DNA from: Adenanthera pavonina
Lineage: Eukaryota > Streptophyta > Magnoliopsida > Fabales > Fabaceae
Direction: 5' to 3'
NCBI GenBank assembly: GCA_026686845.1
Contig: JAIVEN010000011.1
Span: 22,244,501-22,308,500 of the forward strand
Length of the DNA: 64,000 nt
A model generated the notes under the pieces. It saw nothing but the letters and a program-made list of their open reading frames with translations, was not told the origin of the DNA and did no database searches. The number at the start of each line of letters is the position of its first letter. The first letter of the stretch is position 1. Position numbers and translations under genes: made by a program. Shown one piece after another: positions 36,759 to 48,404 of the stretch.

Positions 36759-38053
36759 ACAGCATTACCGCAGGGAGACCCCGACCCCGGTATGGTACTG
36801 AGGCAGTGATAAGTTTGAACTGCAACACTTGTGCTGTTGCTTGGTAAAAAAGATCAAATATTGCTAACTAGCGATGGATAAATACACATATAAAAATTTA
36901 AAGTGACTCATACATTTATAAATAATGAATAATGTAATTTTTTATATATTTTAATATATATATATTCATTGATATATTAATGAGAATATATAAAAATTAT
37001 ATATTTCTAATAAAAATTAAAAAGTGTAATAACGGTAAATATAAAATATCAATGTTTAGGTGTCATAAGTGATATGTGATTTACGATAAAAAATTGAATG
37101 GTCAATGCCTCAGTGGTCACCCATTAACGTTGTTAAAAGATTTTTTCTACTCTATACATTTAAAACACTTGTAGCAAATTATATTATTCACAAATGTAGC
37201 TTGCTTTTCCACCCGAATGATGCACTAGACTTGATATATCTAATTTATATATATATATATATAACAAAAAGATCTTAGATTTTAAGAACTCACCCGGGTT
37301 AAGATAGACATCAAAACTCAAATAACACTTATAAATTACTTATTAGCAAAGTTCTCACATGGAATATGAATCAACTATTTACCAACTAAATCAATGTTTG
37401 TTTATGGTCAAATATACTAAATTCTAAGAGAAAGTTATTACGTGAAATATTTGTAAATCAGTCCTTGAATTTTAAAATTTTTTAAATCCATCCTTGAGTA
37501 TTCCAAGTTAATGCTCAAAGTATGAAAAAGTTAGCAAGAATCCTTAGGCATGACAAATAGCTAAACGGAATTGGATGGATTATGATGTGGCGGACGTTCG
37601 GATTGATGAGGTGGACACCAGAGTAATGTGACCATTCAAAACGCGACTCAAACAATGTGCAACGTAAGGAGCAATAATATTGGAATAGAAGAAATAACAG
37701 AGGGCACGAAGTCAAGCATAAGAAATGGTGGCGAAATCACGAAGGGAGGAGGGTGTTTGGAGAAGAGCAGCCTAAGGATACTACTAACTGTTAGCATTGG
37801 AGAGAAATCTCTGAATGATTCAGAGATTTATGTTTACTATCCTTTATCTCTTTGGATCAAATATACAATTGTCAAACCCAATACTCAGCACACAACGAAA
37901 TAGCACATGCCATATTCTAGAATTGTGGCTTTACCTTCAAAGTTTTGACTAATATATTTATATATATCAATATTATATAGTTAGAACATATTTACTATAG
38001 TTCATATCAGTCAACATGCCAAAATTCCAACTGATGAAGGCCAGTTAAGGGAA
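36759..38053. other. No gene recognised
   Basis: AT-rich intergenic sequence. Around 37455-37500 it contains GTCCTTGAATTTTAAAATTT and CCATCCTTGAG, phrases common in old plant transposon ends, but no boundaries are visible. Confidence 0.4.
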
Positions 38054-38206
38054 ACAATGGGCTATGGACAAATTCAAGACTCATTTCAAGGTATTGGAGG
38101 ACCAATGACCAGAGCTAGAACCAAAGCTATGAAGCAAGCCATGCATGGGTTGATCCAAAATATGATTAATATTGAACCATTGTATTTGAATGATTTTGAG
38201 GCGTAA
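38054..38206 (+). pseudogene. C-terminal remnant of a Ty3/gypsy polyprotein
   Basis: Reads GGPMTRARTKAMKQAMHGLI and ends at TAA 38204-38206. A G-P-(M/I/V)-T-R-(A/S)-R-x-K motif closes the pol polyprotein of several plant Ty3/gypsy lineages. Nothing upstream resembles RT or integrase, so only this tail survives, directly followed by an LTR of the same element. Confidence 0.7.
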
Positions 38207-38990
38207 AACAAAAATAGAGGCAAGTTAAAAATGTGGAACCAAATTATAATCAACAAACCCAACTTGGAGAAGGTTCAATAAGGAGAATTCACTTAAAATA
38301 CATGTGCTTCTCATGTGGTCACTAAGAATGATGTTTTTAATAAGTTTTATTAGGATTATTTAGTCAATTTGTTTTCTTTTGAAGTAAAGGCATATAATGA
38401 TATGATTTGATCTCCTTTTATTTAGGAATAGAATTTCAGCATATTCTCTTCCTTTTTGCATTAAAGAGGAGCCAACTTTTCAAATTCAAAATTAGAATTA
38501 AATGCTTTTTTTTACTTAGGGTTTCCTTTTTGTATTAATGAGTATTAATAAGGTTAGGTTTGTGGGTTGAATTAGAGTTAGTTTGTTGGTTAATATTTGC
38601 CTATAAATAGGCACCTCTTGTACTCTTGCAAAACACAAGATGAATGAATGAATTTCTTTTCAGCAGCTTTATTGTTGTTCAGTGAGTTCTTTCTTGCTTA
38701 TCCTTGAGTGCCAGAAAGAATGAGAACTTATCAAGGAGTGGTGATCCTTATGGCATCTCGAAGTTAGGATTCAAGAGACGGGTTTTCTTGGAGTCTATTT
38801 TTTTTTACCAACATTTTGTTCAGTCTTCTTATTTCATCGTGTCTATTTTCTTTAGTTTTTGTTCATTGTTGTTCTTCATTGTTCTTGTGTTCAATTCATA
38901 TTTCCTTGATTTGCATAATCCTTAACTCAAAAAAAGCTCTTAGGACAAGTTCCTAACGTGTCTCCCATCACCAACAGCATATGTCTAATT
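38207..38990 (+). repeat. LTR fragment of the second gypsy family
   Basis: Follows the pol tail and is colinear with 29475-30240. It has a TATA box TATAAATA at 38602-38609, then GGCACCTCTTGTACTCTTGC, a GATGAATGAATGAA leader and an AGAGACGGGTTTTCTTGGAG motif near 38775. The exact LTR edges are unclear. Confidence 0.65.
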
Positions 38991-41900
38991 TCAGGCATAA
39001 GAACTTAGGGCAGCAGAATTAAATACCTCTTGCGGTGTTGGAAGATTTGATGCAAACTTTAAATCACATTCAAATAATTAAGAATATGAAATCATACATA
39101 CAAATCAGAAGATATTTGAATGTTACGGAGTTTTTCTTACTGGTGAAGAGACAGGTGATACTGATGGTGACATGGGACTTGTCACGAAATCCTAGAAAAT
39201 CAATCGTTAAATCCCTAGTTTTTGATTCAATCTAATGGCACAATGATCACTTGTTGAAATTAATTATTTAATTAAATATAAATCAGAATCCCTAGTAATA
39301 TATTAATTAAAATATTCCAAAAATTAAATAACAATTAATTAAATAATAATATCTAACATAATAATATCTTCGAAATATTAAGTAAAAATATTAATTGTTC
39401 TAGAATTCTAGGTTATACTTTTTATAAATTGATTAGTTGTTTTTTTGTATGAATTATATTTAATGTTTACTTTATTTAAGAACCCGATATCGATAGTTGT
39501 GGAATGAGACATTTGAATCCACCAAAAGGGTAAAATGATCGACATATAGTCCAAATTTCATTACATAAATTAGATTAATTATATATAATATTTTTAATTT
39601 GAAAAGACATAAATCTTCATCTACAAACTACGAATGCACAAATGGGGGTAGGGATATCATGTACGACATAATATGATAAGTCAGATATCATAAATTTTTA
39701 AATTCTATAATTTAGATATGATAGATATATTATGTATATATTCAATAAATTCATATATTAAAAATAAAAAATAAAAATCTAAGTTTTAAAATAGTATATT
39801 AGAAGTAATATAAAGAAATATGAAATAAGAAACTAGAAATATTAGGTATTTGGTTCTTGACCTAGCCCCATTTCAATCGGAGAACATATATTGTAGTCTA
39901 AACTAATTCAGAGTTGTATTTCTACGGCTCAAATTCGAGATCTCTAACTATAAGTTAATACAATCCTTTGTTAATGAAACTAAGCTCTTAGTGGTGATGT
40001 CATTTTTTATTTTTCAAGTATGCACAAACCATCCTTGAACAGAAAAGGTTTCTTTATATAATATAAGAAGTCGAAAAAGGCCTGTGTAATTTATATTTTA
40101 TTTTGGAAAAGGTTTGTTAAGTTTTGAAAATAAAAAAAAATCAAAATTTGACAACTTTTGGAGGAGGTTCGCATGATTCTTTTTTGTTTTCGTAAAAAAT
40201 CATTTTATATGTTTTTAAAAAAATTATAAATTTTAACCAATTTATTTAATAAACTAAATACTCAACCAAAAAAAATCAAGAGAAAAGTGAGGGAAAAGAC
40301 CAAGATCTTGGGACGACATAAACAGTCATATTCTTCGAGTTCAACAATAACACGATCACGCTTCCTGGTCAGTTTGGCCACTGCGAAGAACATGAAGATT
40401 TGAAGAAAGTGGAGAGTCAAGGATATTTTGGTCATTCCCCATGAAACCGACGTCCGTGTGGGGTTTGGTATGGACGGCGCACTGTTAGATAATGTAGCCT
40501 CAGAAGAATAATAACAAGAAGATAGAAAAAAAGATTACTTGTAGCAGCAAGTGTTCTTATTTTTACACTTTAGGGTCGGTGCTCTATCTATATATGTATT
40601 GATGAGATATCCAATTTCACAAAATATATAGTTACGACTATAGTGAATGAGATATTTGATTGAGGGGCGAAAAATAAAAAATAAAAATCTTTCATTTCAT
40701 ATTCTATACGGCGCACGTTATTCACCGCACCCAAACAAGTTTTGCCTTTTTAAGGTCACTCCGATATGGCTAACGTACACCCCACGATCTGTGCTACCAA
40801 CCTTTTGTTTGGCGTCGGTTATCAACTTAAACCAAAATGCTGTTGTTACCTTGGCATATTTATTGTCAAAACCTTGATTACTACTCAATTATTGAACATA
40901 TTTCGGCTTAAATTATACAAAATTTTTAAATTCATGGACATGTTTTATCAACTTTTAAAACTCTTTATATTGTATCAATAAGATTCTCACACAATTAATA
41001 TATAGTTAAATTCCTTAAGTATGTTGTGCTGAGTTTGATTTTAAGTTATGTGTATAAAAAAAAATTTATTGAGAAAAGTAAAACTCATTTTAGTGATCTC
41101 TACACCTAAAAAAAAATTAATCTTTTACTATTAGTTAGGGATACACTTGGTACCTAAAACAAAAACTCCTTATATGGTTAAATTAGGTATGCCCCCTGCA
41201 TTATATATAAAGTATAAAAAATGAGCCACTATTTCCTATTCATAAATTTTATATTAATAGTAAATTCATTAGTATGAGTAATATTTCTATAATTAATTAT
41301 TAGTCTATTGTTCCATTAAAAAATGTATGCATAGTATGTTAGTGATAATAATATTATCCAAAACAATATATATTTTCAATATAAATAACTCTCTAAAAGT
41401 ATTAGTTATGTACAAATAATGTTTTTGAATATAACCACATGGTACTAGACTAATTAAATAGTTAACGACAGAAATTAAAGACTTATATGTACAATTTCAA
41501 AGAATATTTAATTTAAAAGAGTTGATGGTATATTTTTGAAAGTCATAGCAGTGTGTGCTATTTAACTCGTATTAATTTGTAACTCACTCCAACCTAATCT
41601 GTTGCATGCATGTACATTTGAAATAATATTTGTATTCAATATATCAAATTATCATTACCAAATATGACTATTCATAAGTTATGAATAGTATTGTTCATTC
41701 CTAAAAGCTCCATGCAATGCATAAAAAAATATGTTTATAATAAATCTATAATAAATCACATTATTTGTAAATTATGAATAATATAGGTAATATTTATGAG
41801 ATATATGTACACCACAATGAGAAACATGTGTTCCAATAAAATCTAATAGTAAGTTGTAATGGATATGTGACTCATTTTCAAATTTTGTGCATTTGCATCT

Positions 41901-42262
41901 TGAAATGTGCACAATATTTACTTATACCAAACTGTTCTATGACTCTTTTTGGTTTGAAAAGCAAAATGCCTCTGGCAAGTTCTGATGATTGCCAGGTTAT
42001 ATAGTCTCCAATTATTGCCCCCGAAAATTGCCGCTTTTGTTTTTCACTCACCAAAGAATATCTATTAAGGAAAAGAAAAATAAAATAAAGAATGTTTACG
42101 ATTTACACACAAATCACATTTAACCAACTTTCTGGTTTCTTTTATTTCTTTTTACATTCTATTTTTCTGAAGGTTAGGTTTTGAGGACCGCACACCTAAA
42201 TATGTATGGTATAAAGGCCTCCTATACATACATATACATGTATAGGAAAGCTTTTTATAGTT
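38991..42262. other. Intergenic, no gene; 3' flank of the lipase
   Basis: AT-rich, only short frames. The last 200 bp are the 3' flank of the minus-strand lipase. I see no transposon termini or conserved protein fragment in this stretch. Confidence 0.5.
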
Positions 42263-43624
42263 TCACCGGCGGAGGAACCTTTTTGCTGTTGCTCGGAAGG
42301 GACACGTAGAGCTGACAAAACCATCGACCAGATGGAGATAAGTGTTGAGCTCGTGACACGTGGCGACGTTGAAGCTACTAAGGTACGGAGAATCCTTGCT
42401 ACTTAGACGGAGCTCCTTCCCAACCTCCGCGTACACCCACTGTGCATCCTCCACCCGCTTCTGTATCCAGCTTGGCAGTCCCGACACGTTGACGTTCCCA
42501 TTGTCTGCCGCATCAGCACAAATATTTCCCCCTCCCTCTCGATCAAATACAAATCCCGGTACCTTCGTAATCACATCGTCTGAGTTCACTATACGTAAAA
42601 CCTTTGTTCCCTGTCTCTCCGACTTCTCCCTAAAGCTCCTATCACCCACTCGTGGCCCTCCAAACGATATCACCGTGACCATTGGCCACCGTTTGAACGT
42701 CGTCTGTATGTCGTAGGCGGTGAGGGTGGCCAGCGCTGCCCCGAGGCTGTGTCCGGTGATGGTTAAGCTTAGCTGCTCGTCGCCGTAGGTTTGGATGATC
42801 CGATGAATCTCCTCATGGACCATCTGTTGAAGGCTCAAACAAGAAGTTGTCTCCGAAGTGTAGAGACTCAAGAACCCGCTTTCAACCATGGCTCCACTTT
42901 CATCAATTCCGGTAGTACTGTTATTACTAGTGCAAGGGAGCTGGGTGAGAGTGGCACGCAAATTCTCGAGCCATTCCAAACATGTCGTTGTTCCTCTGTA
43001 GGCTATAACCACATCACGCCGACCAAGTCGTTTGATCTCTTCCTTGTTGTCACACACTGCTACGTAGCCAATATAGCTGGACTGAGTAGCGACCCAGTTC
43101 GGTGCCTTTTCGACCCAACGAGGAAGCTGAATGCCTGAGGTTGCACGTAGGTGTTTGGTCACCTTGTACCCTGTACTCGGCAACCCGCATCCATCAAAGA
43201 GCCTGTTCTTTGGGTATTTACAGCTAGCGTAGGATGACGAAGAAGGGTCGAACTCGAAGGACTTATAAGCAGCCTCCACGAAATGCCCATATCGGAGAAT
43301 CTCGGCGCGAAGATTTTCGTCCAACGGATCCAGCAGCCCCTCCCAGTCTCTGTATCCTTGGTAATCCATCCACCTCTTACGAAGCTTGAACAGTGATGAC
43401 GATGACGAAGACAAAGATGAGGACGAAGAGGATGGGAGGTTAGTATGGTCATTGCGATTTATCAAATTTTCTAACTTTTTCACTGCTTCCGAAATGGACA
43501 AGTTGTTGGGTTTGGTTGCTTCATGGGTGATGGCTATGCACTTCGATTTGAGGACATTACTGCTTGGGGCTGTGTCTGTGGCGGCAGCAGCCGGCAGTTT
43601 CGGAGGTCTCATGGAGAGCCTCAT
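42263..43624 (-). CDS. Plastid DAD1/PLA1-type class 3 lipase
   Basis: Intronless 453-aa alpha/beta-hydrolase of the plant class III lipase group that includes DAD1, DONGLE and PLA1-I enzymes. These cleave the sn-1 acyl chain of galacto- or phospholipids, for example releasing linolenic acid for jasmonate synthesis. Visible landmarks, counted from the ATG: oxyanion-side AYRGT (208-212), nucleophile elbow GHSLG (291-295, Ser293), SDDVITKVP with likely catalytic Asp350, and CHELNTYLHLVDG with likely His424. DWEGLLDPLDENLRAEILRY (93-112) is typical of the family. The N-terminus is rich in Ala, Ser, Pro and Arg without acids, consistent with a transit peptide; a Ser run lies near residues 65-77. 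The frame stays open upstream to a TTG at 43708, but the first ATG after the TATA box is at 43624, so I start there. Length fits the DAD1 group; the exact subgroup is not decided. Confidence 0.92.
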   Translation of the reverse strand: MRLSMRPPKLPAAAATDTAPSSNVLKSKCIAITHEATKPNNLSISEAVKKLENLINRNDHTNLPSSSSSSLSSSSSSLFKLRKRWMDYQGYRDWEGLLDPLDENLRAEILRYGHFVEAAYKSFEFDPSSSSYASCKYPKNRLFDGCGLPSTGYKVTKHLRATSGIQLPRWVEKAPNWVATQSSYIGYVAVCDNKEEIKRLGRRDVVIAYRGTTTCLEWLENLRATLTQLPCTSNNSTTGIDESGAMVESGFLSLYTSETTSCLSLQQMVHEEIHRIIQTYGDEQLSLTITGHSLGAALATLTAYDIQTTFKRWPMVTVISFGGPRVGDRSFREKSERQGTKVLRIVNSDDVITKVPGFVFDREGGGNICADAADNGNVNVSGLPSWIQKRVEDAQWVYAEVGKELRLSSKDSPYLSSFNVATCHELNTYLHLVDGFVSSTCPFRATAKRFLRR

Positions 43625-43740
43625 TGCGTTGTGGCCAATATGAGAAACAAAGACCGCGATAGAGAGAGAGAAAGAGAGAAGAAGCAGTTCCAATTTTGTT
43701 GAGTACAACTCAGTAGTACTCCGTGTTGTTGTTGTCGTGA
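43625..43740 (-). other. Probable 5' UTR of the lipase, pyrimidine-rich
   Basis: On the coding strand it contains ACAACAACAACAC and then CTTCTCTCTTTCTCTCTCTC, with no ATG before 43624. CT-rich leaders are common in plant genes. The transcription start is inferred only from the TATA spacing. Confidence 0.5.
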
Positions 43741-43763
43741 TGAGAAGGATTTGGAGTATGGAG

Positions 43764-43776
43764 CCTTTTATAAAGG
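43764..43776 (-). promoter_or_regulatory. TATA box of the lipase gene
   Basis: Coding-strand CCTTTATAAAAGG, about 140 bp upstream of the ATG, placing transcription start near 43740. Confidence 0.65.
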
Positions 43777-44594
43777 AAAAAAAAAGGTTCAGGTAAATGA
43801 AAATAGTACTGTTTAGGGTGGGTTGCTTTAATAAGTGGAGCTTCGTTTTGTCGCCTGAGTAGAGAGAGAAAGTGAATGAGAGAGAGAGAGATGGTAGCTA
43901 GGGGCCGAGCGGGTATTTGGGTATTTATGTTGGTGGGGCAAAGATTTCTAACCGGGAGAAACTGCGGTAGGGTCCATAGAAGGGAAACAAGATATGGAAA
44001 TGAGGTTTCTGATTTAAATCCAACGGTGAAGGATTGATTCACACTGTTGATCGGCCTAAGAAAAATAAAGAAGCGCCCTTTCCGACTGTATAAGGCCACG
44101 TAAGTCGTAAACACATGAAAGAGGTATTCTCTGTTTCTCGGCTCGGCTCGGCTTGGCCGAGCTGGTATGAGATGAAGTTATTACGGCGTGTTGGTGCGAA
44201 AAGGAGGGAAAGGGAAAATGTGGGGGCACGACGGTTGTTTGGCCAAAGGAGGCAGTGAAACATGTTAGCATTGTAAAAATTGTTTGTGTGCGATGATATG
44301 CAAAATAAACGAGTGAGCAAAGGTATTTTGCATGACAAACTCATGGCTTAAATATCCTTGCACGTTCCTTGATATAATTATGACATACCCTTTTCTTCTT
44401 TTGTTAGAAACGAAATGAGGATATAGGTGCAACTTGTAACATCAAATGCCATTCATTGTGTATAATTTTAGCGATGAAAAAAAAGTTGAATACTTTATAA
44501 AAGCTTCAAAGTAATCCAATTTTCATTTTTTCATGTATTAAGCTATATCAAAGGAAAATGTCCCCTTTATGATATGTATTATTTTGTTTATTTA
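43777..44594. other. Upstream region of the lipase
   Basis: Contains a GA microsatellite (GAGAGAGAGAGAG near 43878-43890) and a GGCTCGGCTCGGCTTGGCCG stretch near 44139. Overlapping minus frames at 43710-44344 have no domain and are not called. Confidence 0.5.
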
Positions 44595-45006
44595 TGTTTG
44601 GTACAATGGAAATGAAATGAAAAATTGGAAAAGTTGATTCCTTAGGTTGATAGAATGAAAAGGAAAAATTGTGGGAATCCAATGAGGGGGTCAGTTAGGG
44701 AGTTACTGCCTCAAATCTTTCCATTGATAAAGTGATGGAATGGCTTTGTTTACTATGGAATGAAGAAGAAAAAGTAAAAAATATCCTTGCTTGTTGAGTT
44801 TTTATATTTTGTATGAGGGCATTTTATATCATTTACGTTTTATTTATCTCCATTTTTTTCTTATTCCTATCATATCAAATATCATTTCATGCCAGGATTT
44901 TATCAATTTTTTCTGACACACCAAATATTGCTTTATCATTTTCATTCTTATTTCCATTATCATTCCCATTCTCATTCCTCTAAAAACATTTCCATTGTAC
45001 CGCCCT
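44595..45006. mobile_element. MITE with GGTACAATGGAAATG termini
   Basis: Perfect 15-nt inverted repeats GGTACAATGGAAATG at 44600-44614 and, complemented, at 44987-45001. They extend imperfectly outward and inward, where both arms are rich in GGAATGARAATG-like words. About 410 bp, non-coding. Superfamily (PIF/Harbinger or hAT) cannot be fixed because no clear target duplication is visible. Confidence 0.7.
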
Positions 45007-46140
45007 AGGGTAAAAAAATTTAAAATGTTTATATATAGATAGTTCATATATATATATATATTGTAAAATGAATCCTACGTAAATTAATAGGCTTTATATA
45101 TTTGAATAAAATAAATGAGGAATTGTTTTAAGATAATATATCTACTTTATGGTAGATCATGTTTCTAAAAGACTTAAAAAAAATCATGTTGGAGAGCTTT
45201 CTATTAATTAGGATCTAATATATATGACTCAGATTTAAATTAATTGATAATACTAAATATTGTGTATTTTGGGAAAAATAAAAACGAACGTGAGTAAGCT
45301 GAAGCAACTAATGAAGAAATTTGAATAATTAAGTAATTTGACCTTAAATATGTTTTGTTCATTTAAAACTACCTTCGTCCATATTTTTCATTTGATTCAA
45401 TTTATGCGCATCCTTCTAGAATTATTAATTTGTGCCCTCGAGTGCTGATAACTTATATATCTCATTCTTTCATTTTGTCGACCCCACAAAGTTTCGTATG
45501 AGTGTCTATGTTGACTAGTGGGCAATGACATACAAAACCCCCTAGTACGATTATGATGCGACAAAGAATTCCAAACAAAATAAAATTTATCTTTTTCCTT
45601 CAAAAATAAAATAAAATTTATCTTCATAATGACAAGTTTTCAAATTTTAAAAAATAGATATTTTAAAATTTTTATAGAAGTAAACATCGAATAAATGCTA
45701 CTATTTTTATATTATTAAAACTATATTGCACTTAAAGTTGTGAATTTTTCAATATTTTATAATTATGTAGCTATATTCATTTGTTTGGTATATTCCATGA
45801 AGTTGAGAAATAACGTACCTCATCACTATTTATAACTTGTGAATAGTGCAATTTATTATATTTTTGGATCTTCTAGGGCTACTTACCCTTGATTTATTGG
45901 TCAAATATGAGGCAATTAGTGATAATTAATATTACTACTTCCTTCACTCTTTTGATTTTAATTTGTTTATATGTTTTGATAGAGTTTGGTGCAAACCCTA
46001 GGATTGAATAGAGAATTCATAAAAGGATTTTATTGTATGTTGATGTTTGGAAGCTCCCTCAATCCTTGGATGTTGTTATATATATATATATATTGATGAT
46101 TTATAATGGTTAAGAGTCAAAAGCTCAATTTCTATGATCA
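45007..46140. other. No gene recognised
   Basis: AT-rich intergenic sequence with an (AT)n run near 46078-46092. Confidence 0.5.
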
Positions 46141-46275
46141 CTGAGCACTTAATTCAATTGATAAGGAGTTACAGCAATTTAGCCAGAGGTTTTGAGTTCA
46201 AGCCCTAGAAATGTAGGACGGTTAAATACTTAGGGGTAGAATTTATCGATTCTAATTAGTCTGGGCCCCACCAAG
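46141..46275 (+). repeat. tRNA-derived SINE-like sequence
   Basis: An A-box-like CTTAATTCAATTGATAAGG (46148-46166) and a B-box-like GGTTTTGAGTTCAAGCCC (46188-46205) are spaced as in a tRNA gene. Compare the tRNA consensus TAGCTCAGTTGGTAAGG and GGTTCGAGCCC. No tRNA cloverleaf closes, so this is a SINE or tRNA relic. The 3' limit is a guess. Confidence 0.5.
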
Positions 46276-46329
46276 ATGCATGCAAAATTGAAATTACTTC
46301 ACTAGGACATTTTGAATTTTCAACTTTGG

Positions 46330-46615
46330 ACAATATAATTTCTGTAAAATGTTAGTAGCAGTTGTGCAGTGGTCATTTACGTCACCAATATTTGTCCTTA
46401 CTGTAGTAGGGTTTTGGTAGCAGTATCTTTGTCTGTCGCTAATTTAGAGGTGATATGATTGAATTTTATAGTGGTTAGTTGTAACCGCAGTTATATTGCT
46501 CAGGTCACATGTTATGGTGGCTATTTTGATAACCACTATTTCTGTCTATTATAGTGATTATAATTGCGTCTAAAGTAGAAAATAAATGATGCCAAATCAC
46601 TTTTTTATTGTAGTG
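46330..46615 (-). mobile_element. CACTA transposon end with palindromic subterminal repeats
   Basis: Ends TTTTTTATTGTAGTG at 46615, the complement of CACTACAATAAAA. Inside it lie inverted words such as GTGGTCATTTACGTCACC, AGTGGTTAGTTGTAACCGC and GGTGGCTATTTTGATAACCAC. Short inverted subterminal repeats next to a CACTA terminus are characteristic. The other end is not identified; this is a different family from the element at 48892-60190. Confidence 0.6.
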
Positions 46616-46767
46616 CAAGAAATTTTTTTTGGAGGTGACAACTTTGGCTGTAATGTTCAAATAATTAGACACCAAAATTTAAAAATATATTTGAATATGA
46701 TAACAAAGAATAAAGTTGAACCTATAGTAAAATATGACAAAAATTTTTAAAGTTTATTTATAAGTTT

Positions 46768-48264
46768 TGTTAGATGAGCTGGATTGCTTAAGAGGGGGTG
46801 AATTAGGATTTAAGAATTTTTGCAACACAAAGGCAATAACAGTATCAAAAATTAACTATAAAACAAAGCAAGAGCTTGAATGTATTTGAGAAGGGTAAAG
46901 AGGATCAACCCAATGATTTATTTTGGTCCAGCCTTTTCACTTGACCTATGTCCAGTTCTGAAGTTCTACCTCGAGATTTGTTGACTATCCATGCAAGATT
47001 TAAATGAGTTCTTACAAAAATCGCAATCCAAGACTTTGCCCAAACTAGAACTACAATTCTCTGTTCTCTTACCCTTACACTTAGTATTTCCCACACTAAG
47101 ACACAACTACCTAATGTGTGAGAAAGAGTTTAAAACTCAAGAAATTTCTCAAAGATTTGATAAGAACAATGGAGTTTAGATAGGCTCTGTTATGGGAAGG
47201 TAGGTGAGGGTGTTAGTGCTTAGAAATCAGAGAAGGTGCAATTTAACACTTATAATCCTGATTTCATTTCATACCAGTCTTAATGAGGTTCTATTTATAG
47301 ATTTCCAAGCTAATTGAACCGTTAGAAACATATTATAGCTATTACTCAGAAGAACTAGCTATTCACCAACTGTATTTAATGTACTTCGTTAGAACTTAAA
47401 TGTTTAAGATGAATAGATTAAACATTAAAGTTAGTTAGCTGTATTAGGTTTCTAAGGTATAGAGCCTCAATGAACGTTCAAGAGTTTCTTCTTGATTGTT
47501 TATTAGGTTGTTTTAAGATGGTCAGAACTAAGTCCAAACATGATAAACTATCATGATATATAACTTGAACGTTTAGGAGTGTTATAGATGCAAAAGCCAA
47601 AAACTTAAACGTTTAAGAAAAACATTATGATAGTTTAAGATGTGTAGATAGAAAAATACATATTTTCAAAGCAATACTTGAACATTTAAGAGAATCATAC
47701 TTAAACCATCATCATGTGACAGTAAATGGAAGAGAGACTTGTGAACCATAATGAACATTTAAGCTCAACAACTTAACCATTTAAGAGTGTTTCAGAAGAG
47801 AAACCATTTAAGAGTGCTTTAGAAGAGACTCCTTATTATACTTGTCAACTTGACCGTTTAAGCTTTTAACCCAGAACTTCCACATATTGATCAATGAGCC
47901 TAAATACGTTTAAGAGGATAACCATGAATGTTTAAGTTGTCACTAGCAAGAAAGATCATGAGAAACCTAGAACTTTAAATGTTTATGCTGATTCCCATGA
48001 ACGTTTATGAGTCAGAAAAGTGTCAAAACACTTTGAAAAAAATATGGACTCTCTTTCGATCAAGTAAGGAGATAAGTTAAGACATAATTTGAACAAAATT
48101 AGAGCATTTACAAACAATCACCTTACAATAATCGTAAGAGAAGAATAACGACAAATACTCAAAACTAAAACTTGGTTTTCTCTTGATTAGATCAGCATCT
48201 TGCTTCAAGAACTTACTTTTCTTTACTTGTTTTGTAATCGTTAAACTACATAGATACTCCAACA
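46768..48264 (-). repeat. Sirevirus solo LTR, family 3 (TSD AGTTT)
   Basis: Minus-strand LTR of 1497 bp starting TGTTGGAGTATC at 48264 and ending CTTAAGCAATCCAGC then TCATCTAACA at 46768. A perfect 5-bp duplication AGTTT flanks it (46763-46767 and 48265-48269). The TTCACCCCCTC end, a TATA box (47292-47299), and the ACATTAAATACAG motif (near 47380) match the other Sirevirus LTRs. Its U3 array is built on CTTAAACGTTTAAG, perfect at 47604-47617, with about ten variants at 47470-48010. No internal sequence, hence a solo LTR. Confidence 0.9.
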
Positions 48265-48269
48265 AGTTT

Positions 48270-48404
48270 TACTATTTTTGTGTTTTTGGTATTTCTTTTT
48301 CAGAAAGATTAAACTACAAAGATTGCACTAATACCACTTAGCCTTATATGAAGGAATCTGTACAATGCTACAAGTTCAAGTAAAACTATTTAAGAGGTTT
48401 AGAT
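48270..48404 (-). other. Possible Sirevirus leader remnant with PBS-like site
   Basis: The minus strand contains AGTGGTATTAGTGC near 48330-48343, similar to AGTGGTATCAGAGC, downstream of LTR X. It may be a decayed PBS, but it is about 60 bp from the apparent LTR end. Confidence 0.3.

Noticed and set aside
43625..43708. N-terminal extension of the lipase from a TTG codon
   Set aside because: The first codon is TTG, not ATG, and no ATG occurs between the TATA box and 43624; plant genes rarely start at TTG.
43710..44344. ORFs upstream of the lipase on the minus strand
   Set aside because: They overlap each other in different frames and cross the TATA box; no conserved motif.
46141..46275. Functional tRNA gene
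   Set aside because: Box-like motifs are present but no acceptor stem or anticodon arm can be closed.
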